Shown here in pieces: positions 1 to 9,131 of a DNA stretch of 64,000 nt (its first letter is position 1; every line of letters begins with the position of its first letter). Source of the stretch: an uncultured Paracoccaceae bacterium (GTDB taxonomy: Bacteria; Pseudomonadota; Alphaproteobacteria; Rhodobacterales; Rhodobacteraceae); assembly GCA_947498985.1 (NCBI GenBank), contig CANMMF010000011.1:1-64000 (forward strand), written 5' to 3'. The position numbers and the translations under genes are program-made. The notes beneath the pieces are model-generated. The model was given only the letters and a program-made list of their open reading frames with translations. It made no database searches and was not told where the DNA came from.

Positions 1-2
1 CG

Positions 3-296
3 CACGAGATCAAGGGCCAGGGCATCTATTGCTACGTGACCCTGATGAACGGCGTCGAGCCCAGCGAAGAGCTGCGCAAGGAGCTGCGCACCTGGGTGCG
101 TACCGAGATCGGCCCCATCGCCGCCCCCGACCTCATCCAATGGGCCCCCGGCCTGCCGAAAACCCGCTCCGGCAAGATCATGCGCCGCATCCTGCGCAAG
201 ATCGCCGAAAACGACTACGGCGCCCTCGGAGACACCTCGACCCTCGCAGAACCCCAGGTCGTCGATGACCTCATCGACAACAGGATGAACCGCTAG
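3..296 (+). CDS. acs: Acetyl-CoA synthetase, C-terminal fragment
   Basis: Only the last 97 codons are in the window; the reading frame is open at the left edge. The sequence matches the C-terminal lid domain of AMP-forming acetate-CoA ligase, which converts acetate, ATP and CoA to acetyl-CoA in the cytoplasm. The segment [19 protein letters not shown] holds the conserved PKTRSGK motif with the catalytic lysine of the adenylation step, which is also the usual site of regulatory acetylation in this family. The frame ends with TAG at 294-296. The family name is well supported by the motif; the substrate follows from the family's canonical C-terminus. Confidence 0.9.
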   Translation, partial: HEIKGQGIYCYVTLMNGVEPSEELRKELRTWVRTEIGPIAAPDLIQWAPGLPKTRSGKIMRRILRKIAENDYGALGDTSTLAEPQVVDDLIDNRMNR

Positions 297-474
297 GGTC
301 CGCCCGCGTAACCAGAGCTGGCGGGCACCTGACCCGCCGGCCAAAACACTTCCCGAAACCCGGCTAACTTAACGCGCCGTTTACCCAAAAACGCGTTTTT
401 GCTTCCCACCACATCATTATTCTATAGACTTCTGCTCATGCGTCTGGTGGGGGCTCACTGGACGGAGAAGAGAC

Positions 475-954
475 ATGCAGATCACGGTCGCGCCACCCAA
501 TTTCGCGCCGCTGAGCACAGGACACCCGTTTGGCCTGCCCGGTGCGAACCGACCCCAGGATGCCCAGAAGCGCGTGACCCCGGTCACACAATCCAACGGA
601 TCGAACACGGCGCAGACGCAGACGCGTCCGCCAAACCTGCCAATGCCGCGGCAGAACGGGTCGCCCGATGGCGAAGCCCGCGTCGCGCCGCCATCCATCA
701 TGCAGATCAAGATCAGCCAGATCCTCGACGCGCAGGCCTCAAAGCGACGCGAGGAAGCCGCAGATCTCGACGAAGTCGAGCAGACCGCCGCCGCGCCGCA
801 AAAGCCCGCCGTTGACGACAAGGAGGCACCGGCTGTCGAGACGGAAACGGCCGAAACGGAACCGCAGGAGGCGACGCCAAATCCGGATGCGAAACGCGCT
901 TACGAGGACACGGCCAACCTGTCCCGCAACGCTGTTTTCAGCACTTTGCCATAA
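475..954 (+). CDS. Hypothetical hydrophilic protein
   Basis: This encodes 159 residues with no recognised domain. The start is supported by GGAGAAGAGAC directly before the ATG. The N-terminal half is rich in Pro, Asn, Gln and Thr and looks disordered; residues around 75-110 (IMQIKISQILDAQASKRREEAADL) could form an amphipathic helix; the following part is very acidic, with repeated E, T and A. There is no signal peptide or membrane segment. The 3' end overlaps the end of the convergent acyl-CoA ligase gene by about 55 bases. Base use and the ribosome site argue for a real gene, but the function is unknown. Confidence 0.6.
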   Translation: MQITVAPPNFAPLSTGHPFGLPGANRPQDAQKRVTPVTQSNGSNTAQTQTRPPNLPMPRQNGSPDGEARVAPPSIMQIKISQILDAQASKRREEAADLDEVEQTAAAPQKPAVDDKEAPAVETETAETEPQEATPNPDAKRAYEDTANLSRNAVFSTLP

Positions 955-2411
955 TTGTTCTTGGGCAACGCCTCGATCGGGACATAGGTCTTTGGCCGTT
1001 TGAACCGTGCGATCCGGGCGAGGCAATGCGCGTCCAGAACCGCCTCGTCCAAAGCCCCGTCGCTGACCACAAACGCCACAACCTCTTCGCCCCATTCGGG
1101 ATGTGCACGCCCGACCACGGCCACCTCACGCACGGCGGGGTGCTCCAGCAAGGCCTCTTCCACTTCGCGCGGATAGATGTTCGTGCCACCCGAGATGATC
1201 ACGTCGCGCGATCTGTCGTGCAGCGTGACATAGCCCTCGCGGTCCATCGCGCCGATGTCACCGGTCCAGAGCCACCCATCCTTGAGCGCAGCCGTCGTGG
1301 CCGCATCATTCTGCCAATAGCCGGGCATCACGACATCGCCGCGCACCAGGATTTCTCCGATCTCACCGGTGGCGAGCGCGGCGCCGTCCACCCCCGCAAC
1401 CCGAACCTCCACCGCAGATTGCGCACGGCCGACGGAACCCAGACGGGCGCGCCATTCGGGCGATTCCCTGTCGGCAATGTCGGCGCGCGACAGGGACGTG
1501 ATGCCCATCGGGCATTCGCCCTGCCCGTAGATCTGCACAAAGACCGACCCGAACTGGTCCACCGCCTCGATGATATGGGCGGAATACATCGGCCCGCCCG
1601 CATAGACGATGGTCTTGAGACCGGACCCGCGCCGATCCTGCTGTTTTGCAACCCGCGTCAGCCGCTGCACCATCGTCGGCGCCATGAACATATGCGCGCG
1701 ACCGAAATGTGCCGCCAGATCAAGCGCTTCCGAGGCATCGAACCCGCCCGATGCCGGAAAGACATGCGCCGCGCCCGCATGCACATGCATCATGTTGTAG
1801 AGCCCCGCGCCATGGCTGAGCGGTGCGGCATAGATCGTGGCATCTCCGCGGTCGACCCTGTCGCAATCGGTCTGGTAACTCAGCGACATGAGCATGAGCA
1901 TCCGGTGCGTGATCAAGACGCCCTTGGGACGCCCGGTGGTGCCAGAAGTATAGAACAGCCACGCCAGATCCCGGGGCGCGCGATGCATGGGTGCCGACAC
2001 GGGCGGGTGCGCCAACATCTCGCGCCAGGCCGCGGCGCCGGTTTCGAGCACGCGCGCCGGTGTGACCTGTGACAGCCCGTCGGCCAGATCCGGCGTGGCA
2101 AACACCAGCCGCGCTCCCGCGTTTTCGATGATCCAGGTGGCCTCGGCGGGATGCAGCTTGGCGTTGATCGGCACCACCGCCGCGCCCGCGTACCAGGCGC
2201 CGTAAAGCGCAACGAGGTATTCGGGCGCGTTCTTCATGAAAATCGCCACGCGGTCGCCGGGTGTGAGCCCAAATTGGTCCAGCCCCGCCGCAAGGCGCAG
2301 GGCGGCCGCGTGAAAGCCGCCGTAGTCCAGCACCGCCTCGGTGCCCCGAAAAAGCGCCGGGCGCCCGGGATCGAGAGCCGCGCGCGCCTGCAGCCAGCCT
2401 GCGATGTTCAT
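900..2411 (-). CDS. AMP-dependent acyl-CoA synthetase/ligase
   Basis: This is a 503-residue member of the ANL (adenylate-forming) superfamily, activating a carboxylic or fatty acid to its acyl-CoA. Visible motifs in order are the P-loop YTSGTTGRPKG, YGQGE, DGWLWTGD, the hinge DRSRDVIISGGTNIYPREVE, and the C-terminal lysine motif KNNYGKVLK. The frame is open upstream, but the start at 2411 (MNIAGWLQ) is chosen because CGGAGGGGTC lies just before it and family similarity begins there. It is divergent from accB across 177 bases and convergent with the 159-residue hypothetical. The exact acid substrate cannot be read from the sequence. Confidence 0.9.
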   Translation of the reverse strand: MNIAGWLQARAALDPGRPALFRGTEAVLDYGGFHAAALRLAAGLDQFGLTPGDRVAIFMKNAPEYLVALYGAWYAGAAVVPINAKLHPAEATWIIENAGARLVFATPDLADGLSQVTPARVLETGAAAWREMLAHPPVSAPMHRAPRDLAWLFYTSGTTGRPKGVLITHRMLMLMSLSYQTDCDRVDRGDATIYAAPLSHGAGLYNMMHVHAGAAHVFPASGGFDASEALDLAAHFGRAHMFMAPTMVQRLTRVAKQQDRRGSGLKTIVYAGGPMYSAHIIEAVDQFGSVFVQIYGQGECPMGITSLSRADIADRESPEWRARLGSVGRAQSAVEVRVAGVDGAALATGEIGEILVRGDVVMPGYWQNDAATTAALKDGWLWTGDIGAMDREGYVTLHDRSRDVIISGGTNIYPREVEEALLEHPAVREVAVVGRAHPEWGEEVVAFVVSDGALDEAVLDAHCLARIARFKRPKTYVPIEALPKNNYGKVLKTALRDRLAVSS

Positions 2412-2588
2412 GACCCCTCCGCGTTCCGACGCGCGCAGTCTATCCGCAGCCCGCAGTGACCCGCAATTGCCCGCGCGATTTCGTCGCCCGCGCCGCTTTC
2501 CTCCGCCGCAAGCTTGGCCTATAAGCACGAAGCCGGAGGCCACGGCGCAACGCGTGCCGGACGACCAGAAAAATCAGGCGAGGATCGC

Positions 2589-3068
2589 ATGAGCAAGCAA
2601 AACCACGACGCGGATGTGGCCTTTATCAAGGCGTTGGCCGAACTTCTGCGCGAGAACGACCTGACGGAGTTGCAGGTCAAGCGCGACTACGGAGAAGACG
2701 ACAGCCTGAATGTCCGGGTCAGCCGCGCGACGCTTGCAGCCGCGCCCGCACCGGCCCCGGTGGCGGCAGTGTCGAGCCCGGCGCCGGTCGCGGCGGCGGC
2801 CCCTGCCGAAGCGCCCGAAGACCCCGCGGCCCACCCCGGCGCGGTGACCTCGCCGATGGTCGGCACCGTCTACATGCAGGCCGAACCCGGAGCGCCGTCC
2901 TTCATCTCGGTCGGCGCGCAGGTCGGCGAGGGCGACACGCTGCTGATCGTCGAGGCGATGAAGACCATGAACCACATCCCGGCGCCCAGGGCCGGCACCG
3001 TCAAGCGCATTCTCGTCGAGGACGGCGCGCCGGTGGAATACGGCGCGCCTCTCGTGATTCTCGAATAA
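2589..3068 (+). CDS. accB: Biotin carboxyl carrier protein of acetyl-CoA carboxylase
   Basis: This encodes 159 residues. The protein carries the biotin of acetyl-CoA carboxylase, shuttling carboxyl groups from AccC to the carboxyltransferase in fatty-acid synthesis. An N-terminal helical region is followed by an Ala/Pro linker (about residues 50-85), then the biotinyl domain with EAMKTMN, where Lys125 is the expected biotinylation site. The start [10 protein letters not shown] is preceded by GCGAGGATCGC; the longer upstream open frame lacks family similarity. accC follows after 11 bases, forming an accBC operon, with aat downstream as is common in this group. Confidence 0.96.
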   Translation: MSKQNHDADVAFIKALAELLRENDLTELQVKRDYGEDDSLNVRVSRATLAAAPAPAPVAAVSSPAPVAAAAPAEAPEDPAAHPGAVTSPMVGTVYMQAEPGAPSFISVGAQVGEGDTLLIVEAMKTMNHIPAPRAGTVKRILVEDGAPVEYGAPLVILE

Positions 3069-3079
3069 GGCGCGGACAG

Positions 3080-4432
3080 ATGTTCGACAAAATCCTGATC
3101 GCCAATCGTGGTGAAATCGCCCTGCGCGTGATCCGGGCCTGCCGGGAAATGGGCATCGCCAGCGTTGCGGTACATTCGACCGCGGATGCCGACGCCATGC
3201 ATGTGCGCATGGCCGACGAGACAATCTGCATCGGACCCGCCCCCTCCACCGACAGCTATCTCAGCGTGGCCGCGATCATTTCGGCCTGCGAAGTGTCCGG
3301 TGCGCAGGCGATCCATCCGGGCTACGGGTTCCTGTCGGAAAACGCGCGTTTCGTGCAGGCGGTCGAGGATCACGGGCTGACCTTCATCGGCCCGTCGGCG
3401 GCCCATATCAGCGAGATGGGCGACAAGATCACCGCCAAGGAAACCGCCAAGGCCCTGGGCATCCCGGTCGTCCCGGGTTCCGAAGGCGGTGTGGCCACGC
3501 TCGAGGAGGCCAAGATCATCGGGGCGGAGTTCGGCTATCCGGTGATCATCAAGGCCACGGCGGGCGGCGGCGGGCGCGGCATGAAGGTCGCGAAATCCGA
3601 AGCCGAGATGGAGCGCGCCTTCCAGACCGCGCGCGCCGAATCCAAGGCCGCGTTTGGCAATGACGAGGTCTATATCGAGAAATACCTGCAGAAACCGCGC
3701 CATATCGAAGTGCAGGTCTTTGGCGACGGTCAGGGCGGCGGCGTGCATCTGGGAGAGCGCGATTGCTCTTTGCAGCGGCGCCACCAGAAGGTTTTCGAAG
3801 AGGCACCTGGCCCCTCGATCAGCGCCGAGGAGCGCGCCGAGATCGGGTCGATCTGCGCCAATGCGATCGCCAGGATGGGCTATTCCGGCGCCGGCACCAT
3901 CGAATTTCTCTACGAAGATGGCGGGTTCTATTTCATCGAGATGAACACCCGGCTGCAGGTCGAACACCCGGTGACCGAAGCGATCTTCGGGCAGGATCTG
4001 GTGCGCGAACAGATCCGCGTCGCCGCGGGCATGCCGCTGTCGTTCCGCCAGGAGGATCTGGAGATCAACGGCCACGCCATCGAAGTGCGCATCAATGCCG
4101 AGAAGCTCCCGAATTTCTCGCCGTCGCCGGGCCGGATCTCGCAATATCACGCGCCGGGGGGCCTTGGCGTGCGCATGGACAGCGCGCTTTACGACGGCTA
4201 CCGGATCCCGCCCTATTACGACAGTCTCATCGGCAAGCTGATCGTGCATGGCCGCGACCGGACCGAAGCGCTGGCGCGGCTCAACCGTGCGCTGGGAGAG
4301 CTGATTGTCGACGGCGTTGACACGACGATCCCGCTCTTTGGCGCGCTGCTGCAGGAGCCCGACATCCATAGCGGCAATTACACGATCCACTGGCTGGAAA
4401 AGTGGCTGGAGGCAGGTGGCGTCGACCGGTAA
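3080..4432 (+). CDS. accC: Biotin carboxylase subunit of acetyl-CoA carboxylase
   Basis: This encodes 450 residues, the normal family length. It carboxylates the biotin on AccB using ATP and bicarbonate, the first step of malonyl-CoA formation. The N-terminal domain begins FDKILIANRGEIALRVIRAC; the ATP-grasp domain contains the glycine-rich loop KATAGGGGRGMK and the catalytic region with FIEMNTRLQVEHPVTE; the C-terminal biotin carboxylase domain includes the SPSPG motif. It follows accB by 11 bases and is almost certainly cotranscribed. Confidence 0.97.
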   Translation: MFDKILIANRGEIALRVIRACREMGIASVAVHSTADADAMHVRMADETICIGPAPSTDSYLSVAAIISACEVSGAQAIHPGYGFLSENARFVQAVEDHGLTFIGPSAAHISEMGDKITAKETAKALGIPVVPGSEGGVATLEEAKIIGAEFGYPVIIKATAGGGGRGMKVAKSEAEMERAFQTARAESKAAFGNDEVYIEKYLQKPRHIEVQVFGDGQGGGVHLGERDCSLQRRHQKVFEEAPGPSISAEERAEIGSICANAIARMGYSGAGTIEFLYEDGGFYFIEMNTRLQVEHPVTEAIFGQDLVREQIRVAAGMPLSFRQEDLEINGHAIEVRINAEKLPNFSPSPGRISQYHAPGGLGVRMDSALYDGYRIPPYYDSLIGKLIVHGRDRTEALARLNRALGELIVDGVDTTIPLFGALLQEPDIHSGNYTIHWLEKWLEAGGVDR

Positions 4433-4537
4433 CCTGCGCCCCATGATGGCCATGCGCGCGGGCTCCGGGCGGGTGGCCCCCGGCGGGCCAGCCTTGACGG
4501 CGCCGCGAGGCTTCCGGCCAGGCAGGTTGCACGTGCG

Positions 4538-5173
4538 ATGACACTCGAACCCGATCTTCTCCTGCACGCCTATCGCACCGGCATCTTTCCGATGGCCGAG
4601 CACCGCGACGACACGGAGATCTTCTGGGTCGACCCGCGCCGCCGGGGGGTGATGCCGCTGGACGGGTTTCACATCTCGCGCTCGCTTGCACGGCGGTTGC
4701 GGCGCGACGATTACGACATCACGCTCAACCACGATTTCGAAGGTGTGATGGAGGGCTGCGCCGACCGGTCCGAGACCTGGATCAACGGCGAGATCCGCGG
4801 CCTCTACCGGGAGCTCTTTGCGCTCGGCCACGCGCATTCGCTCGAAGTCTGGATAGAGGGCGCGCTGGCCGGAGGGGTCTACGGCGTGGTTGTGGGGCGG
4901 GCTTTTTGCGGGGAATCGATGTTTTCAAGGCGCAGGGACGCGTCGAAAATCGCGCTCGCCTGGCTTGTCGATCAGCTGCGCCGGGCGGGGTTCACGCTGT
5001 TTGACACGCAATTCCTGACGCCGCATCTGGCCTCGCTCGGCGCGGTCGAGATCACCCGCTCAACCTACCGGCAGCGGCTGGCCGAAGCGCTGGAACGCGA
5101 CGCCAACCTGCTCTCCGTGCCGCTGGCGGTGTGCGGTCACGACGTGGTGCAGCGTAACACCCAGACGTCGTAG
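4538..5173 (+). CDS. aat: Leucyl/phenylalanyl-tRNA-protein transferase
   Basis: This encodes 211 residues. The enzyme transfers Leu or Phe from aminoacyl-tRNA onto proteins with N-terminal Arg or Lys, marking them for ClpS/ClpAP degradation by the N-end rule. Characteristic family segments are AYRTGIFPMAE near the N-terminus, WVDPRRRGVMPLDGFHISRS, the core GGVYGVVVGRAFCGESMFSR, and the region around FTLFDTQFLTPHLASLGA. It lies 105 bases after accC on the same strand. Its 3' end overlaps the convergent DUF2155 gene by 37 bases, so the two transcripts must be antisense at their ends. Confidence 0.95.
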   Translation: MTLEPDLLLHAYRTGIFPMAEHRDDTEIFWVDPRRRGVMPLDGFHISRSLARRLRRDDYDITLNHDFEGVMEGCADRSETWINGEIRGLYRELFALGHAHSLEVWIEGALAGGVYGVVVGRAFCGESMFSRRRDASKIALAWLVDQLRRAGFTLFDTQFLTPHLASLGAVEITRSTYRQRLAEALERDANLLSVPLAVCGHDVVQRNTQTS

Positions 5174-5508
5174 CGTGCGTGATCAAGCGGGTTGAGCGCG
5201 GGCGAAGAGGCGACCATCCAGCCGCGAAACACCGGTTCGGCCACGCCTGCTTCGCGGATCGTGAGAAAGGCGTAAGCATCGCCCGACGGGTTGCCACTGG
5301 GATAGCGGCAATCGCGCAGGGTCACTTCCACCAGCCCCATCACCGCGCTGCCGCCGTTGGGCAGGGTGAAATCGGTGACCTTGGCGTTGAGCTTGTCGAG
5401 CCCGCGCATGATCGCGCCGGTGCCGGTGTTGACTTGCTCCTGCGCGGTCACCGGCGCCATCAGACCCAGCGCGGCCATCAGAATTGCCAGCAAGGCCGCG
5501 CGTCTCAT
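5137..5508 (-). CDS. DUF2155 domain-containing secreted protein
   Basis: This encodes 123 residues. An N-terminal signal peptide ([22 protein letters not shown]) ending about residue 23 predicts export to the periplasm. The rest matches the alphaproteobacterial DUF2155 family, with core segments VTLRDCRYPSGNP and VFRGWMVASSPALNPLDH and a C-terminal VWVLRC; two cysteines could pair. The start overlaps the stop of the mlaD-like gene by 4 bases, so it is translationally coupled as the third gene of an NDUFA12-mlaD-DUF2155 operon. Its function is unknown; the context suggests an envelope role. Confidence 0.85.
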   Translation of the reverse strand: MRRAALLAILMAALGLMAPVTAQEQVNTGTGAIMRGLDKLNAKVTDFTLPNGGSAVMGLVEVTLRDCRYPSGNPSGDAYAFLTIREAGVAEPVFRGWMVASSPALNPLDHARYDVWVLRCTTS

Positions 5509-5951
5509 TCCTCGTCTCCGGCCACGAATTTCATCAACAGGCTGATCAGGCTGACCGAGCCCTGGGTGTCCAGGATCTCATCCTCCGCGCCGTAGTAGAA
5601 CAGCGATCCGCCGGGGCTGATCTCGACAAAATTGCCGCCCAGCAAGCCTTCGGAGGCCACAACGATGGCGCTGTCATCAGGGATCATCACGCCGTCGCGG
5701 ATCGTGATCACGGTGTCGGCGCGGTAGGTTTCGGCGTTGAGCTCGATTCCCGTCACGGTGCCGACCTTGACGCCCGCGAGCCGGACGTCCGTGCCGACAT
5801 TCACACCCTCGGCAGAGCGGAACGACGCCTTGAGCGGGTAGCCATCGCTGCCCAGTTCGAACCCGGTGCTCTGGACGGCATAGATGCCAAAGCCCAGCGC
5901 GGCGGCCAGAACGGCACCGCCGACAAGCACCTCAGCGGTGGAGTGGCTCAT
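5505..5951 (-). CDS. mlaD: MlaD family lipid transport protein (MCE domain)
   Basis: This encodes 148 residues. An N-terminal membrane anchor (about residues 6-26, [21 protein letters not shown]) is followed by a single MCE domain ([29 protein letters not shown]). In the known Mla system this protein is the hexameric periplasmic substrate-binding component that moves phospholipids between membranes. The start at 5951 overlaps the NDUFA12 stop by four bases, giving coupled translation; similarity does not extend to the longer upstream open frame. The mlaE, mlaF and mlaC genes are not adjacent here. Assignment to the family is firm; the precise system is inferred. Confidence 0.88.
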   Translation of the reverse strand: MSHSTAEVLVGGAVLAAALGFGIYAVQSTGFELGSDGYPLKASFRSAEGVNVGTDVRLAGVKVGTVTGIELNAETYRADTVITIRDGVMIPDDSAIVVASEGLLGGNFVEISPGGSLFYYGAEDEILDTQGSVSLISLLMKFVAGDEE

Positions 5952-6331
5952 TCCGGGCTCCAGGCCTCGTAATCGCTGCGCGGCGCAGGCGTCTCGCGCC
6001 GGATCGAGCCGCTGGGCGCATAGGCCAGCGCGGTGCCTGTCAGGTTCTCCAGATGCGGTTTCTCCCAATCCTTGCGCGGCAAGGGCGTGTCGGTCGGCGG
6101 ATCCTGGTAGGTGTGATGCAGCCAGCCGTGCCATTCCGGGCTGACGCGCGACGCCTCGGCCTCGCCATTATAGATCACCCAGCGCCGCGAGCCGTCGCCG
6201 TTCTGGTAAAAGATGTTGCCCTGCGCGTCTTCACCGACGCGCGTGCCATGGCGCCAGGTGTGGAACTGGGTGTTCAGCGTCTGCCCGTTCCACCAGGTCA
6301 CCGCGCGCAGAAGGGAGTTGAGAATGCCCAT
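5948..6331 (-). CDS. NADH:ubiquinone oxidoreductase subunit NDUFA12
   Basis: This encodes 127 residues. NDUFA12 (B17.2) is a supernumerary subunit of respiratory complex I found in mitochondria and alphaproteobacteria. Diagnostic segments are [28 protein letters not shown] and [31 protein letters not shown]. The start at 6331 (MGILNSLL) is preceded by GAGG at acceptable spacing and fits the family N-terminus, while the open frame continues 16 codons upstream. It is the first gene of a tightly coupled operon with mlaD and DUF2155. The nuo genes themselves are not in the window. Confidence 0.93.
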   Translation of the reverse strand: MGILNSLLRAVTWWNGQTLNTQFHTWRHGTRVGEDAQGNIFYQNGDGSRRWVIYNGEAEASRVSPEWHGWLHHTYQDPPTDTPLPRKDWEKPHLENLTGTALAYAPSGSIRRETPAPRSDYEAWSPE

Positions 6332-6442
6332 GACAGAGTCCTCGAATGGTGTTGGATCTTTGTATGCCGAAAACGCCACGCACAGTCCAGTGGCGCAGAG
6401 GTCGCGGGGCGGAAGCTGGCCGAAATTCAGATGCCCGTCCGA

Positions 6443-6805
6443 TCAGTCGGGCGCAAGCGCAGTAACCTCGATCTCGATACGGTATTTCGGCTCGATAAGA
6501 GCGCATTCCAGCATCGTGGCCGCGGGTGGATTGGCGCCGAATGTGTCCGCCAGGATCGGCATGCAGGCGTCGAACTCCCGGTGATCGGGCAGGTAATACA
6601 CCACACGCACGACATCGGCAAAGCTCGCCCCGGCATCCGAAAGGGCTGTTTCGATGATGGCAAGTGCGGCGCGGCATTGGGCGACGACATCTGCGCCCTC
6701 GCCCACCGTACCGGCCACATGCACAAAGCCGCCCGCCACCACCGCGCGGCAATACCCGGCCTGCGCCTCAAATGGTTGTTCGGACGAGATACGGCGGATG
6801 CGCAT
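6443..6805 (-). CDS. RidA/YjgF family protein
   Basis: This encodes 120 residues of the Rid superfamily. Members hydrolyse reactive enamine or imine intermediates, or act in related catabolic steps. Seen here are VAGGFVHVAGTVGEGADVVAQ, the segment DVVRVVYYLPDHREFD and the C-terminal LIEPKYRIEIEVTALAP. The canonical RidA arginine in the R-x-T-x-V-type strand is not obvious: the equivalent region reads LEPKYRIEIE-like. It may therefore be a different Rid subfamily rather than classical 2-aminoacrylate deaminase. It stands alone on the minus strand between NDUFA12 and clpX. Confidence 0.85.
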   Translation of the reverse strand: MRIRRISSEQPFEAQAGYCRAVVAGGFVHVAGTVGEGADVVAQCRAALAIIETALSDAGASFADVVRVVYYLPDHREFDACMPILADTFGANPPAATMLECALIEPKYRIEIEVTALAPD

Positions 6806-6822
6806 TGCGGTCTCTTGGCAAG

Positions 6823-6847
6823 GAAAAAGGCGGGGAGTGCCCCCGCC
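6823..6847 (-). terminator. Rho-independent terminator after clpX
   Basis: A 7-bp GC stem (GGCGGGG / CCCCGCC, 6829-6847, 5-base loop) is followed on the minus strand by a run of five T with flanking C. It lies about 25 bases beyond the clpX stop codon and is oriented to end the clpX transcript. Confidence 0.8.
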
Positions 6848-6871
6848 CCGAATGTCGAGAGCGCCCGGCGG

Positions 6872-8137
6872 TCAGCTGGCCGAGGCGCCTTCCTTCTTCT
6901 GATCACCATAGATCATCAGAGGTTTGGATTCGGCGGTCACCGCCTCTTCGTTGACCACAACTTCGCTCACCTCTTCCATGCCCGGCAGCTCGAACATCGT
7001 GTCGAGCAGGATGCCTTCGAGGATGGAGCGCAGGCCACGTGCGCCGGTCTTGCGCTCGATGGCCTTCTTGGCGATGGCCGAAAGCGCGTCTTCGGTAAAG
7101 CTGAGATCGGTTTCTTCCATCTCGAAGAGGCGCTGATACTGCTTGACCAGCGCGTTCTTTGGCTGGGTCAGGATCGTGACCAGCGCGTCCTCGTCGAGAT
7201 CCTCGAGCGTCGCGACCACCGGCAGGCGGCCGACAAATTCCGGGATCAGACCGAATTTCAGCAGATCCTCGGGCTCGAGTTCCTGGAAGGTCTCGCCCAC
7301 GCCCGCTTCGCTGTCATCGCGCACATCGGCGCCGAAGCCCATGGCGGAGCCCTTGCCGCGCTGCTTGATGATCCGGTCGAGCCCGGCAAAGGCGCCGCCG
7401 CAGATAAACAGGATGTTGGTGGTGTCCACCTGCAGGAATTCCTGCTGCGGATGTTTACGCCCGCCCTGCGGCGGCACGCTCGCCACCGTACCCTCCATCA
7501 GTTTCAGCAGCGCCTGCTGCACCCCCTCGCCCGACACGTCGCGGGTGATCGAGGGGTTTTCGGATTTGCGGGTGATTTTGTCGACCTCGTCGATATAGAC
7601 GATGCCGCGCTGCGCGCGCTCTACATTGTATTCCGACGCCTGCAGCAGCTTGAGGATGATGTTCTCCACATCCTCGCCGACATAGCCCGCTTCGGTCAGC
7701 GTGGTGGCGTCGGCCATGGTGAAAGGCACGTCAAGGATGCGCGCCAGCGTCTGCGCCAGCAGCGTCTTGCCGCAGCCCGTGGGGCCGATCAGCAGGATGT
7801 TGGATTTCGCGAGCTCGATGTCAGAGCTTTTCTGCGCATGGTTGAGACGCTTGTAATGGTTGTGCACCGCAACCGAGAGCACGCGCTTGGCCTTGGCCTG
7901 GCCGATCACGTAATCATCCAGAACGTCGCAAATCTCGCGCGGGGTGGGTACGCCGTCCGCGGATTTCAGGCCTGCGCCCTTTGTCTCTTCGCGGATGATG
8001 TCCATACACAGCTCGACGCATTCGTCGCAAATGAACACCGTGGGGCCAGCTATCAGCTTGCGCACCTCGTGCTGGCTCTTTCCGCAGAAGCTGCAATAGA
8101 GCGTGTTCTTGCTGTCGCTGCCTGAATTCGTCGCCAT
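6872..8137 (-). CDS. clpX: ATP-dependent Clp protease ATP-binding subunit ClpX
   Basis: This encodes 421 residues. It is the AAA+ unfoldase that recognises substrates and feeds them to ClpP. The N-terminal zinc-binding domain has Cys15, Cys18, Cys37 and Cys40; Walker A is GPTGCGKT at 118-125; Walker B is [10 protein letters not shown]; the [12 protein letters not shown] loop and sensor regions follow. The length is normal. It lies downstream of clpP on the same strand, separated by 165 bases that contain a strong hairpin, so it may have its own promoter. Confidence 0.98.
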   Translation of the reverse strand: MATNSGSDSKNTLYCSFCGKSQHEVRKLIAGPTVFICDECVELCMDIIREETKGAGLKSADGVPTPREICDVLDDYVIGQAKAKRVLSVAVHNHYKRLNHAQKSSDIELAKSNILLIGPTGCGKTLLAQTLARILDVPFTMADATTLTEAGYVGEDVENIILKLLQASEYNVERAQRGIVYIDEVDKITRKSENPSITRDVSGEGVQQALLKLMEGTVASVPPQGGRKHPQQEFLQVDTTNILFICGGAFAGLDRIIKQRGKGSAMGFGADVRDDSEAGVGETFQELEPEDLLKFGLIPEFVGRLPVVATLEDLDEDALVTILTQPKNALVKQYQRLFEMEETDLSFTEDALSAIAKKAIERKTGARGLRSILEGILLDTMFELPGMEEVSEVVVNEEAVTAESKPLMIYGDQKKEGASAS

Positions 8138-8247
8138 TTCGCACCTTTCCCGGCTGTGTACCGGTTACGTTCGTCGTTCGGGGCGTGGCGTTGCAACGCC
8201 CCCAAATATCGGGCTGGCCGCTGATTTTCGCCAGCTTAAGACAGCGG

Positions 8248-8280
8248 TCCGGGGCGAGCAATGCGAAAATGCGCCCCGGA
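8248..8280 (-). terminator. Hairpin between clpP and clpX
   Basis: A perfect 9-bp stem (TCCGGGGCG at 8248-8256 with CGCCCCGGA at 8272-8280) encloses a 15-base loop, 22 bases beyond the clpP stop. No T-run follows on the minus strand, so it may be a weak terminator, a processing site or an mRNA-stabilising structure separating the clpP and clpX messages. Confidence 0.4.
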
Positions 8281-8302
8281 ATTATTGCTTTTCGAACGTC
8301 GC

Positions 8303-8935
8303 TTATTCGTCGCCGTCCTCTCCATCCAGGGTCCGGCTGGTGACGATCTCGTCGATATGCCCCCATTCCTTCGCCTCTTCGGGGGTCATCCACTTGTCGC
8401 GATCCAGTGCCTGCTGCACCGTTTCGTAATCCTGACCGGTATGTTTCATGTAAAGCTGGTAAAACCGCTCCCGCGTCTGTTCGATATGGCGGGCGGAGAT
8501 CAGGATATCGGCCGCCGTGCCCTGCGAGCCGCCGGAGGGCTGGTGCACGAGGATCTCCGAATTGGGCAGCGAAAAGCGCATCCCCGGCTCGCCCCCGATG
8601 GCGATGACCGATCCCATGGACGCCGCGAGACCGCAGATCAGCGTGGAGACCTTGGGTTTGATATATTGCATCGTGTCGTAGATGCTCATCCCCGCGATCA
8701 CGCTGCCGCCGGGGCTGTTGATATACATGGAGATCTCCTTGCTCGGATTCTCCGCCTCCAGATGCAGGAGCTGTGCCACGATCAGCGAGGACATGCCGTC
8801 ATGCACCGGCCCGTTCACGAAGATGATCCGCTCCTTCAGGAGGCGCGAGAAAATGTCGTAGGCCCGCTCGCCCCGGCTGGTCTGCTCGACCACCATGGGA
8901 ACGAGGTTCATGTAGGTATCAATGGGATCTTTCAT
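8303..8935 (-). CDS. clpP: ATP-dependent Clp protease proteolytic subunit
   Basis: This encodes 210 residues from the start at 8935. It is a serine protease that forms the double-ring chamber degrading substrates delivered by ClpX. The catalytic triad is visible as Ser106 in GLAASMG, His131 in LVHQPSGG and Asp180 in LDRDKWM. An alternative in-frame ATG at 8953 would add MSRQAN, but it has no ribosome site, whereas 8935 has AGCAGGCAGGCGAAC before it and matches the family N-terminus. clpX follows downstream. Confidence 0.97.
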   Translation of the reverse strand: MKDPIDTYMNLVPMVVEQTSRGERAYDIFSRLLKERIIFVNGPVHDGMSSLIVAQLLHLEAENPSKEISMYINSPGGSVIAGMSIYDTMQYIKPKVSTLICGLAASMGSVIAIGGEPGMRFSLPNSEILVHQPSGGSQGTAADILISARHIEQTRERFYQLYMKHTGQDYETVQQALDRDKWMTPEEAKEWGHIDEIVTSRTLDGEDGDE

Positions 8936-9131
8936 GTTCGCCTGCCTGCTCATGTTTGGGAAACTGCGTATCGCATCAAAGTTACTCGAATCTTAGTATC
9001 GGCCCTCAGGGGCTGCAAGGGGCGCTCAAAGATTGACGTAAACGGCGCTTTTCACGGGTTGATGCGGGACGCGCCGGATCTAGCTGGCCGGGAGCCCAGA
9101 CGGAAAGCCCAGACGGAGAGCTCTCATTCCG

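Noticed and set aside
387-400. Palindrome AAAAACGCGTTTTT upstream of the 159-residue gene
   Set aside because: It could be a weak terminator or regulatory site, but it is short and A/T-rich and too uninformative to call.
2870-4837. Long open reading frame (655 codons) on the minus strand across accB-accC-aat
   Set aside because: It mirrors the third-position bias of accC in the opposite frame, has no recognisable domain and would overlap three well-identified genes.
6053-8125. 690-codon open frame on the plus strand over NDUFA12, RidA and clpX
   Set aside because: A shadow of clpX and its neighbours in a GC-rich genome; the product is Arg/His-rich with no family similarity.
8936-8953. Upstream ATG of clpP at 8953
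   Set aside because: It has no ribosome site; the in-frame ATG at 8935 has one and matches the family N-terminus.
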